64,000 bases of DNA from CAVVNC01 sp963750015 (GCA_963750015.1 CAVVPU010000136.1:1-64000), one strand, 5' to 3'. Shown: positions 1-8,463, counted from the first letter of the stretch. The notes: generated by a model not told the origin, from the letters alone. Program-made: numbers and translations.

Positions 1-686
1 AAAGAGATTAGACGGGGCGCTTCCCGCGCGAGCAGCCCCGGCGATGCTCGATGAGCCGCAATTCACTGCGGTTTTTGACCGCGTGAGCAGGGCCGGGCGT
101 AAGCATCGCTTCAGGTTCATTCCATGTGTCGATACGAGTGACAAACTCATGTCACACTCTTTGACAGTTTTCCGGCCTCAGGAATCCCCGCCTTTCACCG
201 CCGAAGGCATGGGGGAATCTAACAGTCCATAAAAGCATGCCACACTCTTCGACAGTTTTCCAGGGCTCGGAAGTATTGCCTTTCACGGCAAAGCCATACA
301 GGAATCTCACGGTCCTGCAGGGTACCCTCCTCAAAGGAATACTCGGGCGGGACCGCGAACAGCTCGCCCTTTCATCGCATGACGGAGCAATAGTCGTGCC
401 TCAAGTGCAAGAATTACACGAATGAAAGCAGGCAGTCTTCGCTCAAACTCAGAAAGAGAGGGGACAGGCAAGGATACAAAAATGTCGATGGCAACGGCCC
501 GAAAGAGCACAAAATGTCGGTCAGGCCGAAATGACGAACCTTGGTCGGGTGAGGGCCCTTTGCCCTTCTGTAGGCTGACTCACCCATGCAGTTTTCTATC
601 ACAACCTTTATCTTCCGGTCAAACGCGGTATGAACGCCGTCGCCTCACCCGGTATCCTAAAGAGCTCTAGGCAGGCAAGATTCTCT
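1..686. other. Intergenic/no recognisable gene
   Basis: I see no convincing gene here. The short open frames on both strands lack ribosome binding sites and recognisable protein motifs, and they overlap one another. The stretch holds a diverged tandem duplication (listed separately) and, at its right edge, the promoter of the downstream permease. It may be the remnant of a decayed gene or the 3' flank of a gene outside the window. Confidence 0.5.
149..315. repeat. Imperfect tandem duplication, about 80 bp units
   Basis: Positions 149-228 and 237-315 align through CACACTCTTtGACAGTTTTCC, CCTTTCACnGC and GGAATCT blocks and both end in GTCC. The repeat period is about 88 bp and the two units are clearly diverged. 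No open frame runs through both, so this looks like an old non-coding duplication. Confidence 0.6.
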
Positions 687-715
687 TTGACAGCGGGAAC
701 GACTGAAGGTATATT
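687..715 (+). promoter_or_regulatory. Sigma70-type promoter of the purine permease
   Basis: TTGACA at 687-692, a 17-bp spacer and TATATT at 710-715 form a near-consensus promoter. The predicted start near 722 leaves an untranslated leader of about 225 nt before the permease start codon at 948. Confidence 0.7.
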
Positions 716-721
716 TTGTCG

Positions 722-947
722 AAAAAAATTCGCGGCCCTGTCGAAGGACCCTAGGCGGGAGCACTAAGACGTCCGCCCAGTCTCTTCGCCTTGATAGGGC
801 GATTCGGTTCTCCAAGAAGGCAAGCGTCCATATCCGGGTCCTTATGGGGAAGGAAGGTTAGAGGCTCCCTTTTTGAGGTCCTGGAATAAATACACAGGGC
901 TCCGGCCGGGACATACCACGCGGGATAGGGGCTCAAGAGGGGAGGAC
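722..947 (+). promoter_or_regulatory. Long 5' leader of purine permease, candidate riboregulator
   Basis: The leader between the predicted transcription start and the permease start codon is long and can fold. GGCGG (754-758) can pair with CCGCC (773-777). The overlapping GGGAGC (757-762) can instead pair with GCTCCC (864-869), which is followed by five T residues. CCATA/TATGG around 830-846 can form another stem. I cannot match it to the classic purine riboswitch or any other named class. A regulatory role is inferred only from length, the alternative pairings and the purine-transport gene downstream. Confidence 0.35.
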
Positions 948-2330
948 ATGCTCGAATCATTCTTCAAAATCAAGAAAAGCGGAAGCACCGTCGCCACTGA
1001 GGTTGTGGCCGGAATGACGACGTTTATGGTGATGGCCTACATCATCTTCGTCAACCCGGCTATCCTCTCCTTTGCGGGAATCAAGGAATTCCAGGGGATG
1101 GGACCGGCTTTCGCCCCCACCCTGGCCGCAACCTGCCTCACCGCCGGCGTCTTGTGTATACTCATGGCGTTGGTGGCCAATTATCCCTTCGCCATAGCAC
1201 CGGGTATGGGGCTCAATGCGGTGGTTGCATTCCAGTTTATAGTGGCCATGAAGCTCCCCTGGCAGGCGGCCATGGGCATCATGTTCATGGAGGGTATTGC
1301 TCTCACCATCTTTGTGCTGACCGGCCTTCGCCAGGCGGTTATAGACGCCATTCCACTGACCCTGAAGCGGGCCATCAGCGTAGGTATCGGCCTCTTCATA
1401 CTTTTCATCGGCCTCATAGACGGTGGTTTCGTCAAGCCTGGAAGCGGCATTCCGGTCACTCTCGGCGATTTTACCAGCATTCAGGCCTTTACGGCAATCA
1501 TCGGCTTCTTTCTCATTATGGTTCTCATGGCCTTTCGTCTCAAGGGAGCGCTCCTCATCGGCATTATTCTCACAACGCTCATCGCCATTCTGCTCAATGC
1601 TCTGAGCGGGTACACGGCCTTCTCCGTGCCGGGGGTGGCTGTCCTGCCGCAGCACGTGGTCGCAATGCCCGACTTCTCCACCTTTGGCAAGGGCTTCAAC
1701 TTCGAGGCTTTCGCCCGTCTGGGGGTCCTGTCCGCCTGCCTCACAATCTTCTCGGTCATGCTTGCCGACTTCTTCGACACCATGGGTACGACGATCGGCA
1801 TAGGCGGCAAGGCGGGGTGGCTCGATAAGGAAGGGAAGCTTCCCAGGATCGGCCGGGTTCTCTTTGTGGATTCCCTCGCGGCAGCCTTTGGCGGATTCGC
1901 ATCGGCCAGCTCTGCCACCGCTTATGTGGAAAGCGCGGCGGGGGTCGCTCACGGAGCAAAAACAGGCTTGGCTTCTATCGTGACCGGGGTCCTCTTCCTC
2001 CTCGCCCTCTTCTTCTCCCCCTTGGCCGCAGTGGTGCCGCCCCAGGCGACGGCGCCGGCCCTCATCATCGTCGGCTTCCTCATGTTCGCCATCGTCAGAG
2101 ACATCAATTTCGACGACTTCGAGGAGGGCTTTCCCGCCCTTATGACCATCGTGATGATGCCCCTCAGCTATAGCATCACGAACGGCATCGGGGCAGGATT
2201 CATATCCTATACCTTCATCAAGTTCGTGCGGGGCAAGCGCTCTGAGTTGCACTGGGTCATGTACATAGTTTCACTGGCATTCCTCATCTACTTCGCCATG
2301 GAGTGGATTAGAAAGGCTTTTGGCGTATAA
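948..2330 (+). CDS. NCS2 family nucleobase permease (guanine/hypoxanthine/adenine type)
   Basis: This is a 460-residue polytopic inner-membrane transporter of the AzgA/GhxP branch of the NCS2 family, expected to import purine bases by proton symport. The N-terminal signature (AGMTTFMVMAYIIFVNP, residues about 22-38), the GMGLNAVVAF segment and the central ADFFDTMGTTIG segment are typical of this branch, and about 12 hydrophobic segments are visible. I chose the ATG at 948 because GGGGAGG sits just upstream and homologues begin close to this point; the frame extends upstream only through a TTG codon and basic sequence. It is monocistronic, with its own promoter and a strong terminator immediately after the stop. 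The exact purine specificity cannot be read from the sequence. Confidence 0.9.
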   Translation: MLESFFKIKKSGSTVATEVVAGMTTFMVMAYIIFVNPAILSFAGIKEFQGMGPAFAPTLAATCLTAGVLCILMALVANYPFAIAPGMGLNAVVAFQFIVAMKLPWQAAMGIMFMEGIALTIFVLTGLRQAVIDAIPLTLKRAISVGIGLFILFIGLIDGGFVKPGSGIPVTLGDFTSIQAFTAIIGFFLIMVLMAFRLKGALLIGIILTTLIAILLNALSGYTAFSVPGVAVLPQHVVAMPDFSTFGKGFNFEAFARLGVLSACLTIFSVMLADFFDTMGTTIGIGGKAGWLDKEGKLPRIGRVLFVDSLAAAFGGFASASSATAYVESAAGVAHGAKTGLASIVTGVLFLLALFFSPLAAVVPPQATAPALIIVGFLMFAIVRDINFDDFEEGFPALMTIVMMPLSYSITNGIGAGFISYTFIKFVRGKRSELHWVMYIVSLAFLIYFAMEWIRKAFGV

Positions 2331-2366
2331 AAAAAAGGGGGGGCTTGATGCCCCCCCCTTTTTTTT
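2329..2366. terminator. Bidirectional intrinsic terminator
   Basis: A-run (2329-2336), GGGGGGGC stem, TTGAT loop, GCCCCCCC stem and T-run (2359-2366) form a symmetric hairpin between the convergent permease and trmO genes. It can end transcription from both sides. Confidence 0.9.
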
Positions 2367-2389
2367 CGCACTTTCTCTTTGGAGCCGCC

Positions 2390-2875
2390 TCACTCCCTCC
2401 CCTCAGGCTTCGGCCTTTCTTCCTTTCCGGCAGTCCAACCCTCCGACGCATCGGGATAGCAGTCGAACCGTGGAATATAGGGCTTGATATCGAGAAGCGG
2501 GGTGTTGTCGAGTACATCGATGCCTGCTATTTCGAGCCTGTCCCCTTGCCGTCCGAGGAGTCGAACCACGGTGAGACCGATGCCGTTGGGACGGGACGGG
2601 TGTCGGGAAGCGAAAACTCCGTGGGGTTGGTCATCGAGAAACGTAGGCCGCACGAGTCGAAGCTCGCCCGAACGGTCGAAGGCGTAGAGGAGAAAGATGT
2701 GAGAAAAGCTCTCAATGTCCTGCAGCCCTTGCCCGTACTCAGGAAAGACCTCGACCCAGCCCCGTGCATCGGGCCGGAACGCTCCCTGGATCGGGGCCTC
2801 CTCTTTGTTGAGGAAAGGCGAATGGATAAAACCGATAGGCTTGAGCACCGTTTCTCTCAGGGATGCTTCCGTCAT
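2390..2875 (-). CDS. trmO: tRNA (N6-threonylcarbamoyladenosine-37 N6)-methyltransferase TrmO family
   Basis: This 161-residue protein belongs to the TsaA/YaeB/TrmO family (UPF0066), SAM-dependent enzymes that methylate t6A37 of threonine tRNAs. The family hallmarks PIGFIHSPF near the N terminus, the FSHIFLLYAFDRS segment and the ASRHPSRPNGIGLTVV motif are all present, followed by LDNTPLLDIKPYIPRFD. I prefer the ATG at 2875: it overlaps the TGA of the upstream esterase as ATGA and has GGAAAGGGG just upstream. A frame extension to 2893 has no support. It is the last gene of the minus-strand cluster before the bidirectional terminator. The protein is shorter than E. coli TrmO, consistent with a stand-alone core domain. 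Confidence 0.85.
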   Translation of the reverse strand: MTEASLRETVLKPIGFIHSPFLNKEEAPIQGAFRPDARGWVEVFPEYGQGLQDIESFSHIFLLYAFDRSGELRLVRPTFLDDQPHGVFASRHPSRPNGIGLTVVRLLGRQGDRLEIAGIDVLDNTPLLDIKPYIPRFDCYPDASEGWTAGKEERPKPEGRE

Positions 2876-3828
2876 TTCCCCTTTCCCGACCACACCTTGA
2901 TGAATTCCAGGATGTCGGGGCCGGCTGACTCGTCCCTGGTATTAAAATGGGACAGCTCGGATATATGGTTGTGCCCGATCAACTGCTTGACCGTCGGCAG
3001 GGCCTTGTCCCGCTGATAGAGGGCAGTGATTAAGGCCCAGTTCTGGTACTGAACCGACGGCGGGTCTAATTCGGCAAAGACGACAAAGGCAGGGACGTTC
3101 CGGCCCTGAATGTGATTGATGACCGACATCTCGGGATATCTGGAGACATCTTTCCCGTAATAGACCGTGTCCTTCTCCATGTCGAGGCGGCTCGTATCGT
3201 AGGTAGGGCCGGAAAAAAGGATGGCGCCGGCCACCCCGTCTCCATCCTTGAGCTGAAACTTGTCGAAGAAGACATAAGTCGCCACGTGGGCGGCACCCGC
3301 AGAGGTCCCCATGAGGAATACCTTGTTCACGTCGCCCCCGTACTTCTGTCCGTTCTCGCGGATCCATTTCAGAACAGATGCTATATCCTCGGCCCCGGAA
3401 GGCCATGTGTTCTTCGGGGCAAAGCGGTAGTCCATGGTAATGGTCAGGATTCCTCGCCGCGCGAAATAGACGCCGAAGTTCTCGAATTCACTCTTATCCC
3501 CCCTGACGAAACCGCCCCCGTGGACGAACACGAGGATCGGCGAAGGGAGGACTCCTTTCTTTTCAGGTTGGTAGACATCCAGCCGGTTGCGCTCGTCGGG
3601 TCCGTACTTCACGTCTTTGGTCTCGACAGCTCCATCCTTGGGCGCCTCCTTGAGCAGCGGCGCGTAGAGCCGGCCGGTGGTTCCGATAACCTCCGGGGTG
3701 AGCGCATTCCCCATGGCCCTGATGCGCTGTCCCACCTCGGCCGGGTTGGCCGACATTTGAGCGAAACCTGAAGAGACGAAGACGAGCGTCAATACCACCG
3801 CCAGGACAAAGATGCCTCTCGAGTGCAT
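2872..3828 (-). CDS. Secreted alpha/beta-hydrolase, carboxylesterase (HSL-like)
   Basis: This is a 318-residue hydrolase with an N-terminal signal peptide (hydrophobic residues about 5-23, ending near FAQ), so it probably acts outside the cytoplasm. The HGGGFVRG motif supplies the oxyanion hole of the hormone-sensitive-lipase/family IV esterases, and GTSAGA carries the nucleophilic serine. AELDPP and the downstream GHNHISELSHF region offer the acid and histidine of the triad. AGGAGG precedes the ATG. It sits between mog and trmO on the same strand and overlaps trmO by four bases, but a role in cofactor synthesis is not implied. The substrate is unknown. Confidence 0.8.
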   Translation of the reverse strand: MHSRGIFVLAVVLTLVFVSSGFAQMSANPAEVGQRIRAMGNALTPEVIGTTGRLYAPLLKEAPKDGAVETKDVKYGPDERNRLDVYQPEKKGVLPSPILVFVHGGGFVRGDKSEFENFGVYFARRGILTITMDYRFAPKNTWPSGAEDIASVLKWIRENGQKYGGDVNKVFLMGTSAGAAHVATYVFFDKFQLKDGDGVAGAILFSGPTYDTSRLDMEKDTVYYGKDVSRYPEMSVINHIQGRNVPAFVVFAELDPPSVQYQNWALITALYQRDKALPTVKQLIGHNHISELSHFNTRDESAGPDILEFIKVWSGKGK

Positions 3829-3857
3829 GATCTGCCTCCTTGTGGGGCTCTAAGTTT

Positions 3858-4346
3858 CTATTGGGCGCAATCAGCCGGGTCGCCCTTGACCTTCTCCAGC
3901 GCATGAGGCAAAGCCTTTTCGATAAAAGATAAGCACTCGGCAGCGGCCTTTGGGCTTCCAGGAAGGTTGATCACGATCGATTGTTTCCTTATGCCGCAGA
4001 CAGCCCTGGATATAAGGGCAAAGGGCGTGATCCGATAGCTCTCCATCCTCATTGCCTCCGAGAATCCGGGCAGCTCTTTTTCGATGACCCCTCGGGTCGC
4101 TTCGGGCGTCACGTCTCTGGGGCCCACGCCTGTGCCGCCTGTGGTCACGACCAGGTCCGCGCCATTCTCGTCGATCTCCTTTCTGATCGTCTCTGCGATC
4201 AGCTCGGCCTCATCCGGTACGATGATCACTTCCCCCACTTCGAAGGTCCGCGCAAGGGTAGCCTTCAGGCCGGGGCCGCTCGTATCGACCCGTTCGCCCT
4301 TCGAGCCCTTGTCGCTGATGGTGATCACGACTGCCCGGTAGGTCAC
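3858..4346 (-). CDS. mog: Molybdopterin adenylyltransferase-type protein (MogA/MoaB family)
   Basis: The 162-residue protein has the MoCF-binding fold seen in MogA and MoaB. The TTGGTGVGPRDVTPEAT signature (around residues 68-84) and the NLPGSPKA motif near the C terminus bind molybdopterin and its adenylylated form. In the pathway this step activates molybdopterin with AMP before MoeA inserts molybdate. The start is GTG and overlaps the stop of the upstream MOSC gene as GTGA, so translation is probably coupled. Whether it is the MogA or MoaB subtype cannot be settled by eye; genomes of this type often carry only one. Confidence 0.88.
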   Translation of the reverse strand: MTYRAVVITISDKGSKGERVDTSGPGLKATLARTFEVGEVIIVPDEAELIAETIRKEIDENGADLVVTTGGTGVGPRDVTPEATRGVIEKELPGFSEAMRMESYRITPFALISRAVCGIRKQSIVINLPGSPKAAAECLSFIEKALPHALEKVKGDPADCAQ

Positions 4347-4780
4347 GGCAGGACCTCTATCTCATCGCCCACTTCGACATCGCCGCCGGTTACTACCTCG
4401 GTGAATATTCCCTCTGTAGGCATGACGCAGTCGCCCACCGCCTGAAAGATCGCGCACCGTGTATGGCATTCTTTCCCGATCTGGGTGACTTTCATGAGCA
4501 CCTTCCCGCCGACGAGCAGCTTCGTACCGATGGGCAGGGTGGGGAGCTCTATGCCCACCGTAGTGAGGTTTTCCGCGAAATCACCCGGCTTCACATCAAG
4601 ACCCATCTTCTTTATCTTTTCGATGCTCTCTGCCGCGAGCAGGCTCACCTGTCGGTGCCAGGGCCCTGCATGAGCGTCCGTGTCGAGGCCATGGCCTTCG
4701 ACCAGGCTGCACCTGTCGATGTTATGCTTTTTTTCGCCCTTGTTGTCGCTCACATTGACCGATATTACTTTCGCTTTCAT
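4343..4780 (-). CDS. MOSC domain-containing protein
   Basis: This 145-residue protein is a single MOSC (molybdenum cofactor sulfurase C-terminal) domain. It shows the SLVEGHGLDTDAHAGPWHRQVSLLA and PGDFAENLTT segments typical of the stand-alone bacterial form. Such proteins are thought to carry sulfur for, or otherwise tailor, the molybdenum cofactor; the conserved cysteine lies in the CHTRCAIFQAVGDC region. It is inside the cofactor operon, overlapped by mog downstream and separated from moaC by about 60 bp, which supports that role. The precise reaction of this family is not established. Confidence 0.85.
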   Translation of the reverse strand: MKAKVISVNVSDNKGEKKHNIDRCSLVEGHGLDTDAHAGPWHRQVSLLAAESIEKIKKMGLDVKPGDFAENLTTVGIELPTLPIGTKLLVGGKVLMKVTQIGKECHTRCAIFQAVGDCVMPTEGIFTEVVTGGDVEVGDEIEVLP

Positions 4781-4843
4781 AACTTATACTCATCCCCGTT
4801 TAAGCAGTCTTCCGCCTGCGCCGCGCGAGTAGGATCGGGCGCA

Positions 4844-5317
4844 TCAAGGCCGTCTGAAGGTTCCGCTCTTCCCCCCGCTCTTCTCCAGAAGATAGAAGGG
4901 GCCGAGCTCGATCGATTTATCGATCGCCTTGCACATATCGTATATGGTGAGGGCCGTGATCATGGCGCAAGTCATCGCCTCCATCTCGACACCGGTCGTT
5001 CCCTTGACCTTCACAGTCGAGGTGATCTCGATCGCCCCCTCTTCGTCCTTGAAGACGTAACTCACGTCGACGAAGTTGATGGGCAAGGGATGGCAGAGCG
5101 GCACAAGATCGGGCGTGCGCTTCGCCCCCATAATGCCCGCAATCTTCGCTACCGTGAATATATCGCCCTTGGGGCCCTGCCCCTGTCTGACCAGGGCATA
5201 CGATTCGGGAGACATACGCACACGGCCGAAGGCCCGAGCCTCTCGCTCGGTCTCCGCCTTCGCGCTCACATCGACCATCCGCGCCTTCCCGTCGCTATCC
5301 ACATGTGAGAGTTTCAT
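4844..5317 (-). CDS. moaC: Cyclic pyranopterin monophosphate synthase MoaC
   Basis: MoaC converts the MoaA product (3',8-cyclo-7,8-dihydro-GTP) to cyclic pyranopterin monophosphate in the cytoplasm. The protein starting at ATG 5317 has about 157 residues, the normal family length. It carries the LSHVDSDGKARMVDVSAK start, the KGDIFTVAKIAGIMGAKRT segment, LVPLCHPLPI, and the C-terminal EAMTCAMITALTIYDMCKAIDKS stretch. A frame extension to 5410 reads into the repeat region and is not coding in the family. It is separated from moaA by the repeat element at 5357-5604, so it may depend on readthrough or a weak local promoter. Confidence 0.93.
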   Translation of the reverse strand: MKLSHVDSDGKARMVDVSAKAETEREARAFGRVRMSPESYALVRQGQGPKGDIFTVAKIAGIMGAKRTPDLVPLCHPLPINFVDVSYVFKDEEGAIEITSTVKVKGTTGVEMEAMTCAMITALTIYDMCKAIDKSIELGPFYLLEKSGGKSGTFRRP

Positions 5318-5356
5318 AGGATCCACTCGCCTTGCTCGCACCTGACTTTTCCTTTC

Positions 5357-5604
5357 TTCATCCCCCGATATGCTGCAGTTATTGGGGCTCAGCACCCCCT
5401 CGACGGGCATAAGCCCGCCGAGCCTCCCCGCTCACTCGCTTCGCTCGTGCTGCCGCCGGTCATGCATACGCCCCGAGCCTCCACGCTCAGCCTCGCGCAG
5501 TTATTGGGGCTCAGCACCCCCTCGACGGGCATAAGCCCGCCGAGCCTCCCCGCTCACTCGCTGCGCTCGTCCGTGGTTAATGCTCTTTTCATCCCCCGAT
5601 ATGC
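5357..5604. repeat. Repeat element with two 74-bp units and 17-bp flanking duplication
   Basis: Two 74-bp units (5375-5448 and 5497-5570) differ at one base. Each begins GCAGTTATTGGGGCTCAGC. Each contains a hairpin CTCGACGGGC-ATAA-GCCCGCCGAG (5399-5422 in the first) and ends in a CTCGCTTCGCTCG-like palindrome. The whole array is bounded by an exact 17-bp direct repeat, TTCATCCCCCGATATGC, at 5357-5373 and 5588-5604. The second copy is the reverse complement of the last codons of moaA, so the first copy looks like a target-site or end duplication. No transposase is present. Confidence 0.75.
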
Positions 5605-6563
5605 CTCATACTCCTCTGGCATTTCCTTATGACGCCTGATTCGAATTTGCGCTCCGGCTTGGCTGCGACCACATCCGAGATGAAGGCCCCGATCTCCTCA
5701 TTCGTCGCGCCCCCGCGCAGGAGGGCCCGCACGTCGTACTCGGCGTCGGAAAAAAGACAGGGTTTGATCTTCCCGTCGGCCGTAAGTCTGAGCCTGTTGC
5801 ACTCGTGACAGATGTGGGAGGACATGGGGCTGATGAAACCCACCTGCCCCCTGCTGCCTGATACGGCGAACATCCGGGCAGGACCCCTGTGGGAATTTAT
5901 ACTCTCCTGGAGGCTGTAAGAACCGCGTATGATTTCTTCTAGAAGAGCCGAGTCGAGCACCTTGGTGCTGTTCCACATCGATTCGTCGCCAAAGGGCATG
6001 AACTCTATGAAACGTACCTGTACCTCTTCGCGACGGGCGAATTCCACGAAATCGAGCAGCTCGTCGTCGTTGAAATCCTTGATAATCACCGTGTTGATCT
6101 TCACCGGGCTGAGGCCCGCTTTTTTAGCCCTTTCGATGCTTTTCATGACCCGGTCGAAGACGTCCGCCCCGGTGATAAAAGCGAACCTCTCCTTCTTCAG
6201 AGTGTCGAGGCTTATATTTACTCGCTTTAGACCCGATCCTTTCAGCTCTTCCACATGCTCGCCGAGATCCACGCCATTGGTCGTGAGGCTGATGTCTTCT
6301 ATGGTTTCGATTGAGGCTATTTCCTCGAGAAGAAAAGGGAGCGATTTCCTCCGAAGGGGCTCTCCCCCGGTCAAGCGCACCTTCCGGACCCCGAGGGTAG
6401 CGGCAATCCGGACTAACCTGATGATCTCTTCGTACCGAAGGATATCGTCGTGGGCGATGAAGGGAAGGAAGCTCTCCGTGCAGTACTTGCACCTTAAGTT
6501 ACACCGGTCGGTGATCGAAATTCTTAAGTAGTTGATCTCCCGGTTGAAATTATCGATTAACAT
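5589..6563 (-). CDS. moaA: GTP 3',8-cyclase MoaA (radical SAM)
   Basis: MoaA performs the first step of molybdenum-cofactor synthesis, rearranging GTP with two 4Fe-4S clusters. The N-terminal radical-SAM motif CNLRCKYC (residues about 22-29), the LTGGEPL SAM-binding segment and the C-terminal cluster motif CHECNRLRLTADGKIKPC are all intact. The protein ends in the conserved double glycine (RHIGG), which is catalytically important in this family. At 324 residues it is the normal length. The ATG overlaps the end of the moeA-PBP gene by 14 bases. The repeat element starts exactly at the 3' end, and its flanking duplication leaves the Gly-Gly end intact. Confidence 0.95.
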   Translation of the reverse strand: MLIDNFNREINYLRISITDRCNLRCKYCTESFLPFIAHDDILRYEEIIRLVRIAATLGVRKVRLTGGEPLRRKSLPFLLEEIASIETIEDISLTTNGVDLGEHVEELKGSGLKRVNISLDTLKKERFAFITGADVFDRVMKSIERAKKAGLSPVKINTVIIKDFNDDELLDFVEFARREEVQVRFIEFMPFGDESMWNSTKVLDSALLEEIIRGSYSLQESINSHRGPARMFAVSGSRGQVGFISPMSSHICHECNRLRLTADGKIKPCLFSDAEYDVRALLRGGATNEEIGAFISDVVAAKPERKFESGVIRKCQRSMRHIGG

Positions 6564-8463
6564 ACTTTATCTTCCCGCTCTCCTTCGTATTGTAGCCGCC
6601 CATCTCACCCAGACGCGAGGCGAACTCCGTCGAGGTAAGGAGTTCCATGATAAGCCCGAACCCCGGCGTCTCGCTGAACTCCTTGGTAACGAGAAGGTCA
6701 TATTCCTCCTCCATGAGGGGAATGAAATCAAGATCGAAGATCCGCGATACAGGATATATAGCCAAGCCCATGTCTGCTATCCCCTCTTTCACGAGGATCG
6801 CCGTTGCCGTGTGGGTCGATTCTTCCCGGTCGTACCCCTGAACAGAAGAGCGGTCTATGCCCTTTTCCCTGAGTATCATATCGAGCAGAATGCGAGTACC
6901 CGACCCGGCCTGCCGGTTAACGAAACGGACATCCTTTCTCGCTACGTCGCTAATCTCCCTGATGGCCTTGGGGTTGCCTTTTGCCAGGAGCAGCCCCTGG
7001 ATCCTCCTGGCGATGTGGACCAGAAGAAAACCTCGGCCCTTCAGGTATTTCTTTGCCGCCGGAATATTATACACCTTTTCCTGCTCGTCGAGGATGTGAG
7101 TCGTAGCCATATCGACGATGCCCTTCTGCATGGCGAGAATGCCTGAAAGGCTGCCCACGTGGGCGGAAATCAGATCCTTGGAGGGATAGCGGGTCTTGAT
7201 CATGTCCCGAAGCACGTCGAGGGACAAGTCGTGGCTTCCCACTACGTGAAATCTTCCCTGCAGGTCCTCCTCGGGCCGGAGGAGCACCGCCTTGAGCTCG
7301 GTATCGGCGTCGTACCCCTCCACGTTCTCCGGTACGGAGACGAGAGCGTCCGCCTTGGAAAGGGAGGAGAAAACAGCCGCACCCCGAGGAAGGGGATAGG
7401 CATAGTATCGTCCGTCCTTTAACATCAGCATGACCCGCAGCACCTCCTCGACCCCGATTGTCGAGGCAATCTTGAAGGGGATAATGCACGGAAGGGTTCG
7501 ATCTTTTGTCCTCCCGAAACTGCAAAGCTTGTCGTAGACTGCCTGGAGAAAGACCTTGAAGCTTATGACCGCAGAGACCGGATAGCCCGGAATGCCGAAC
7601 ACCGGTTTGCCTTCGATGAGGCCGAACATGGTTGGCTTGCCGGGCATGAGACTTACGCCGTGGAAGATCAACTCCCCGAATTCCCTAATCACAGCCTCGG
7701 TGGTATCCTCTGTGCCGGCGCTCGATCCCGCATTGACAATGAGCACGTCCTGGACGGCCATGTGGCGCGTGAGGATGGACCTTAAGTGATCGCTGCTGCG
7801 GGCTATCTCCGTTCTCGTGACCTCGAAGCCCATCTCCTCTCCGAGGGCCGAAAGAATGTATGAATTGAAATCAACGAGCCGGTTTCCGCGGACCTCTTCC
7901 AGGGGCCTCTCGAAAATGTCGATCAGCTCCGGTCCCGTCGGTACGATGAGGAGCCTGGGCCGCTTTCTTACGCGGATTTCGCGAATTCCGCCGGCGAGAA
8001 GCATACCGAGATCGAGGATGCTCAAGCTGTAATTGGCAGGGAAAAGGATGTCCCCTTCTATGATATCTTCACCGGTCAGCCTGACATGTTGCCAGAGGGA
8101 GGCGGGCTTCCTGATAGCTATGGTCTGGCTCGACTCTTCCGCATCCTCTGCCATGATAACCGCGTTCATGCCCGGAGGCAAAGGATCGCCCGTATTCACC
8201 GTCTTTGTCTGCGTGTCTCGCATGAGGCTCACCGGGTTGGTAAGGTCGGCCTCCAGAGTCTGCTCGAAATCGACCGCATACCCGTCCATAGCGGCGCACG
8301 TGAAGGGCGGATTGGAAAGCTTCGCTCTCACGGGCTCTGCCGTGATCCTTCCCCGGCAGTCAGGGACTGTCAATACCTCAGTCTCCTCGAGTGGGTTGAC
8401 TACGGCGAGCACCCTTTTGAGCGCCTCTTCCTTGCTTATCGTATCGAGGTATCTCTTACGCAA
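6550..8463 (-). CDS. MoeA fused to a C-terminal PBP-like domain
   Basis: The roughly 637-residue protein has two parts. Residues 1 to about 390 are a MoeA-type molybdopterin molybdenumtransferase, with the CAAMDGYAV, NAGSSAGTED and LMPGKPTMFG motifs. The last 210 or so residues resemble a periplasmic-binding-protein-like domain (PF12727 type), with GSHDLSLDVL, HVGSLSGILAM and RQAGSGTRILLD. In other organisms this domain is also found alone or fused to ModE-like regulators and is thought to sense molybdate or cofactor. The start is uncertain: TTG at 8463 has GAGGTGGAGG at good spacing and overlaps the moeA stop; another TTG lies at 8496. It follows moeA directly and overlaps moaA. Confidence 0.85.
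   Translation of the reverse strand: MRKRYLDTISKEEALKRVLAVVNPLEETEVLTVPDCRGRITAEPVRAKLSNPPFTCAAMDGYAVDFEQTLEADLTNPVSLMRDTQTKTVNTGDPLPPGMNAVIMAEDAEESSQTIAIRKPASLWQHVRLTGEDIIEGDILFPANYSLSILDLGMLLAGGIREIRVRKRPRLLIVPTGPELIDIFERPLEEVRGNRLVDFNSYILSALGEEMGFEVTRTEIARSSDHLRSILTRHMAVQDVLIVNAGSSAGTEDTTEAVIREFGELIFHGVSLMPGKPTMFGLIEGKPVFGIPGYPVSAVISFKVFLQAVYDKLCSFGRTKDRTLPCIIPFKIASTIGVEEVLRVMLMLKDGRYYAYPLPRGAAVFSSLSKADALVSVPENVEGYDADTELKAVLLRPEEDLQGRFHVVGSHDLSLDVLRDMIKTRYPSKDLISAHVGSLSGILAMQKGIVDMATTHILDEQEKVYNIPAAKKYLKGRGFLLVHIARRIQGLLLAKGNPKAIREISDVARKDVRFVNRQAGSGTRILLDMILREKGIDRSSVQGYDREESTHTATAILVKEGIADMGLAIYPVSRIFDLDFIPLMEEEYDLLVTKEFSETPGFGLIMELLTSTEFASRLGEMGGYNTKESGKIKYVNR

Noticed and set aside
957..2252. 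431-codon minus-strand frame opposite the purine permease
   Set aside because: Low-complexity His/Glu/Asp-rich translation, no family motifs; it is the antisense shadow of a clear NCS2 gene in GC-rich DNA.
5318..5588. CRISPR-like array from the tandem units
   Set aside because: Only two units of 74 bp with internal hairpins and no short unique spacers or cas genes; fits a mobile hairpin repeat instead.
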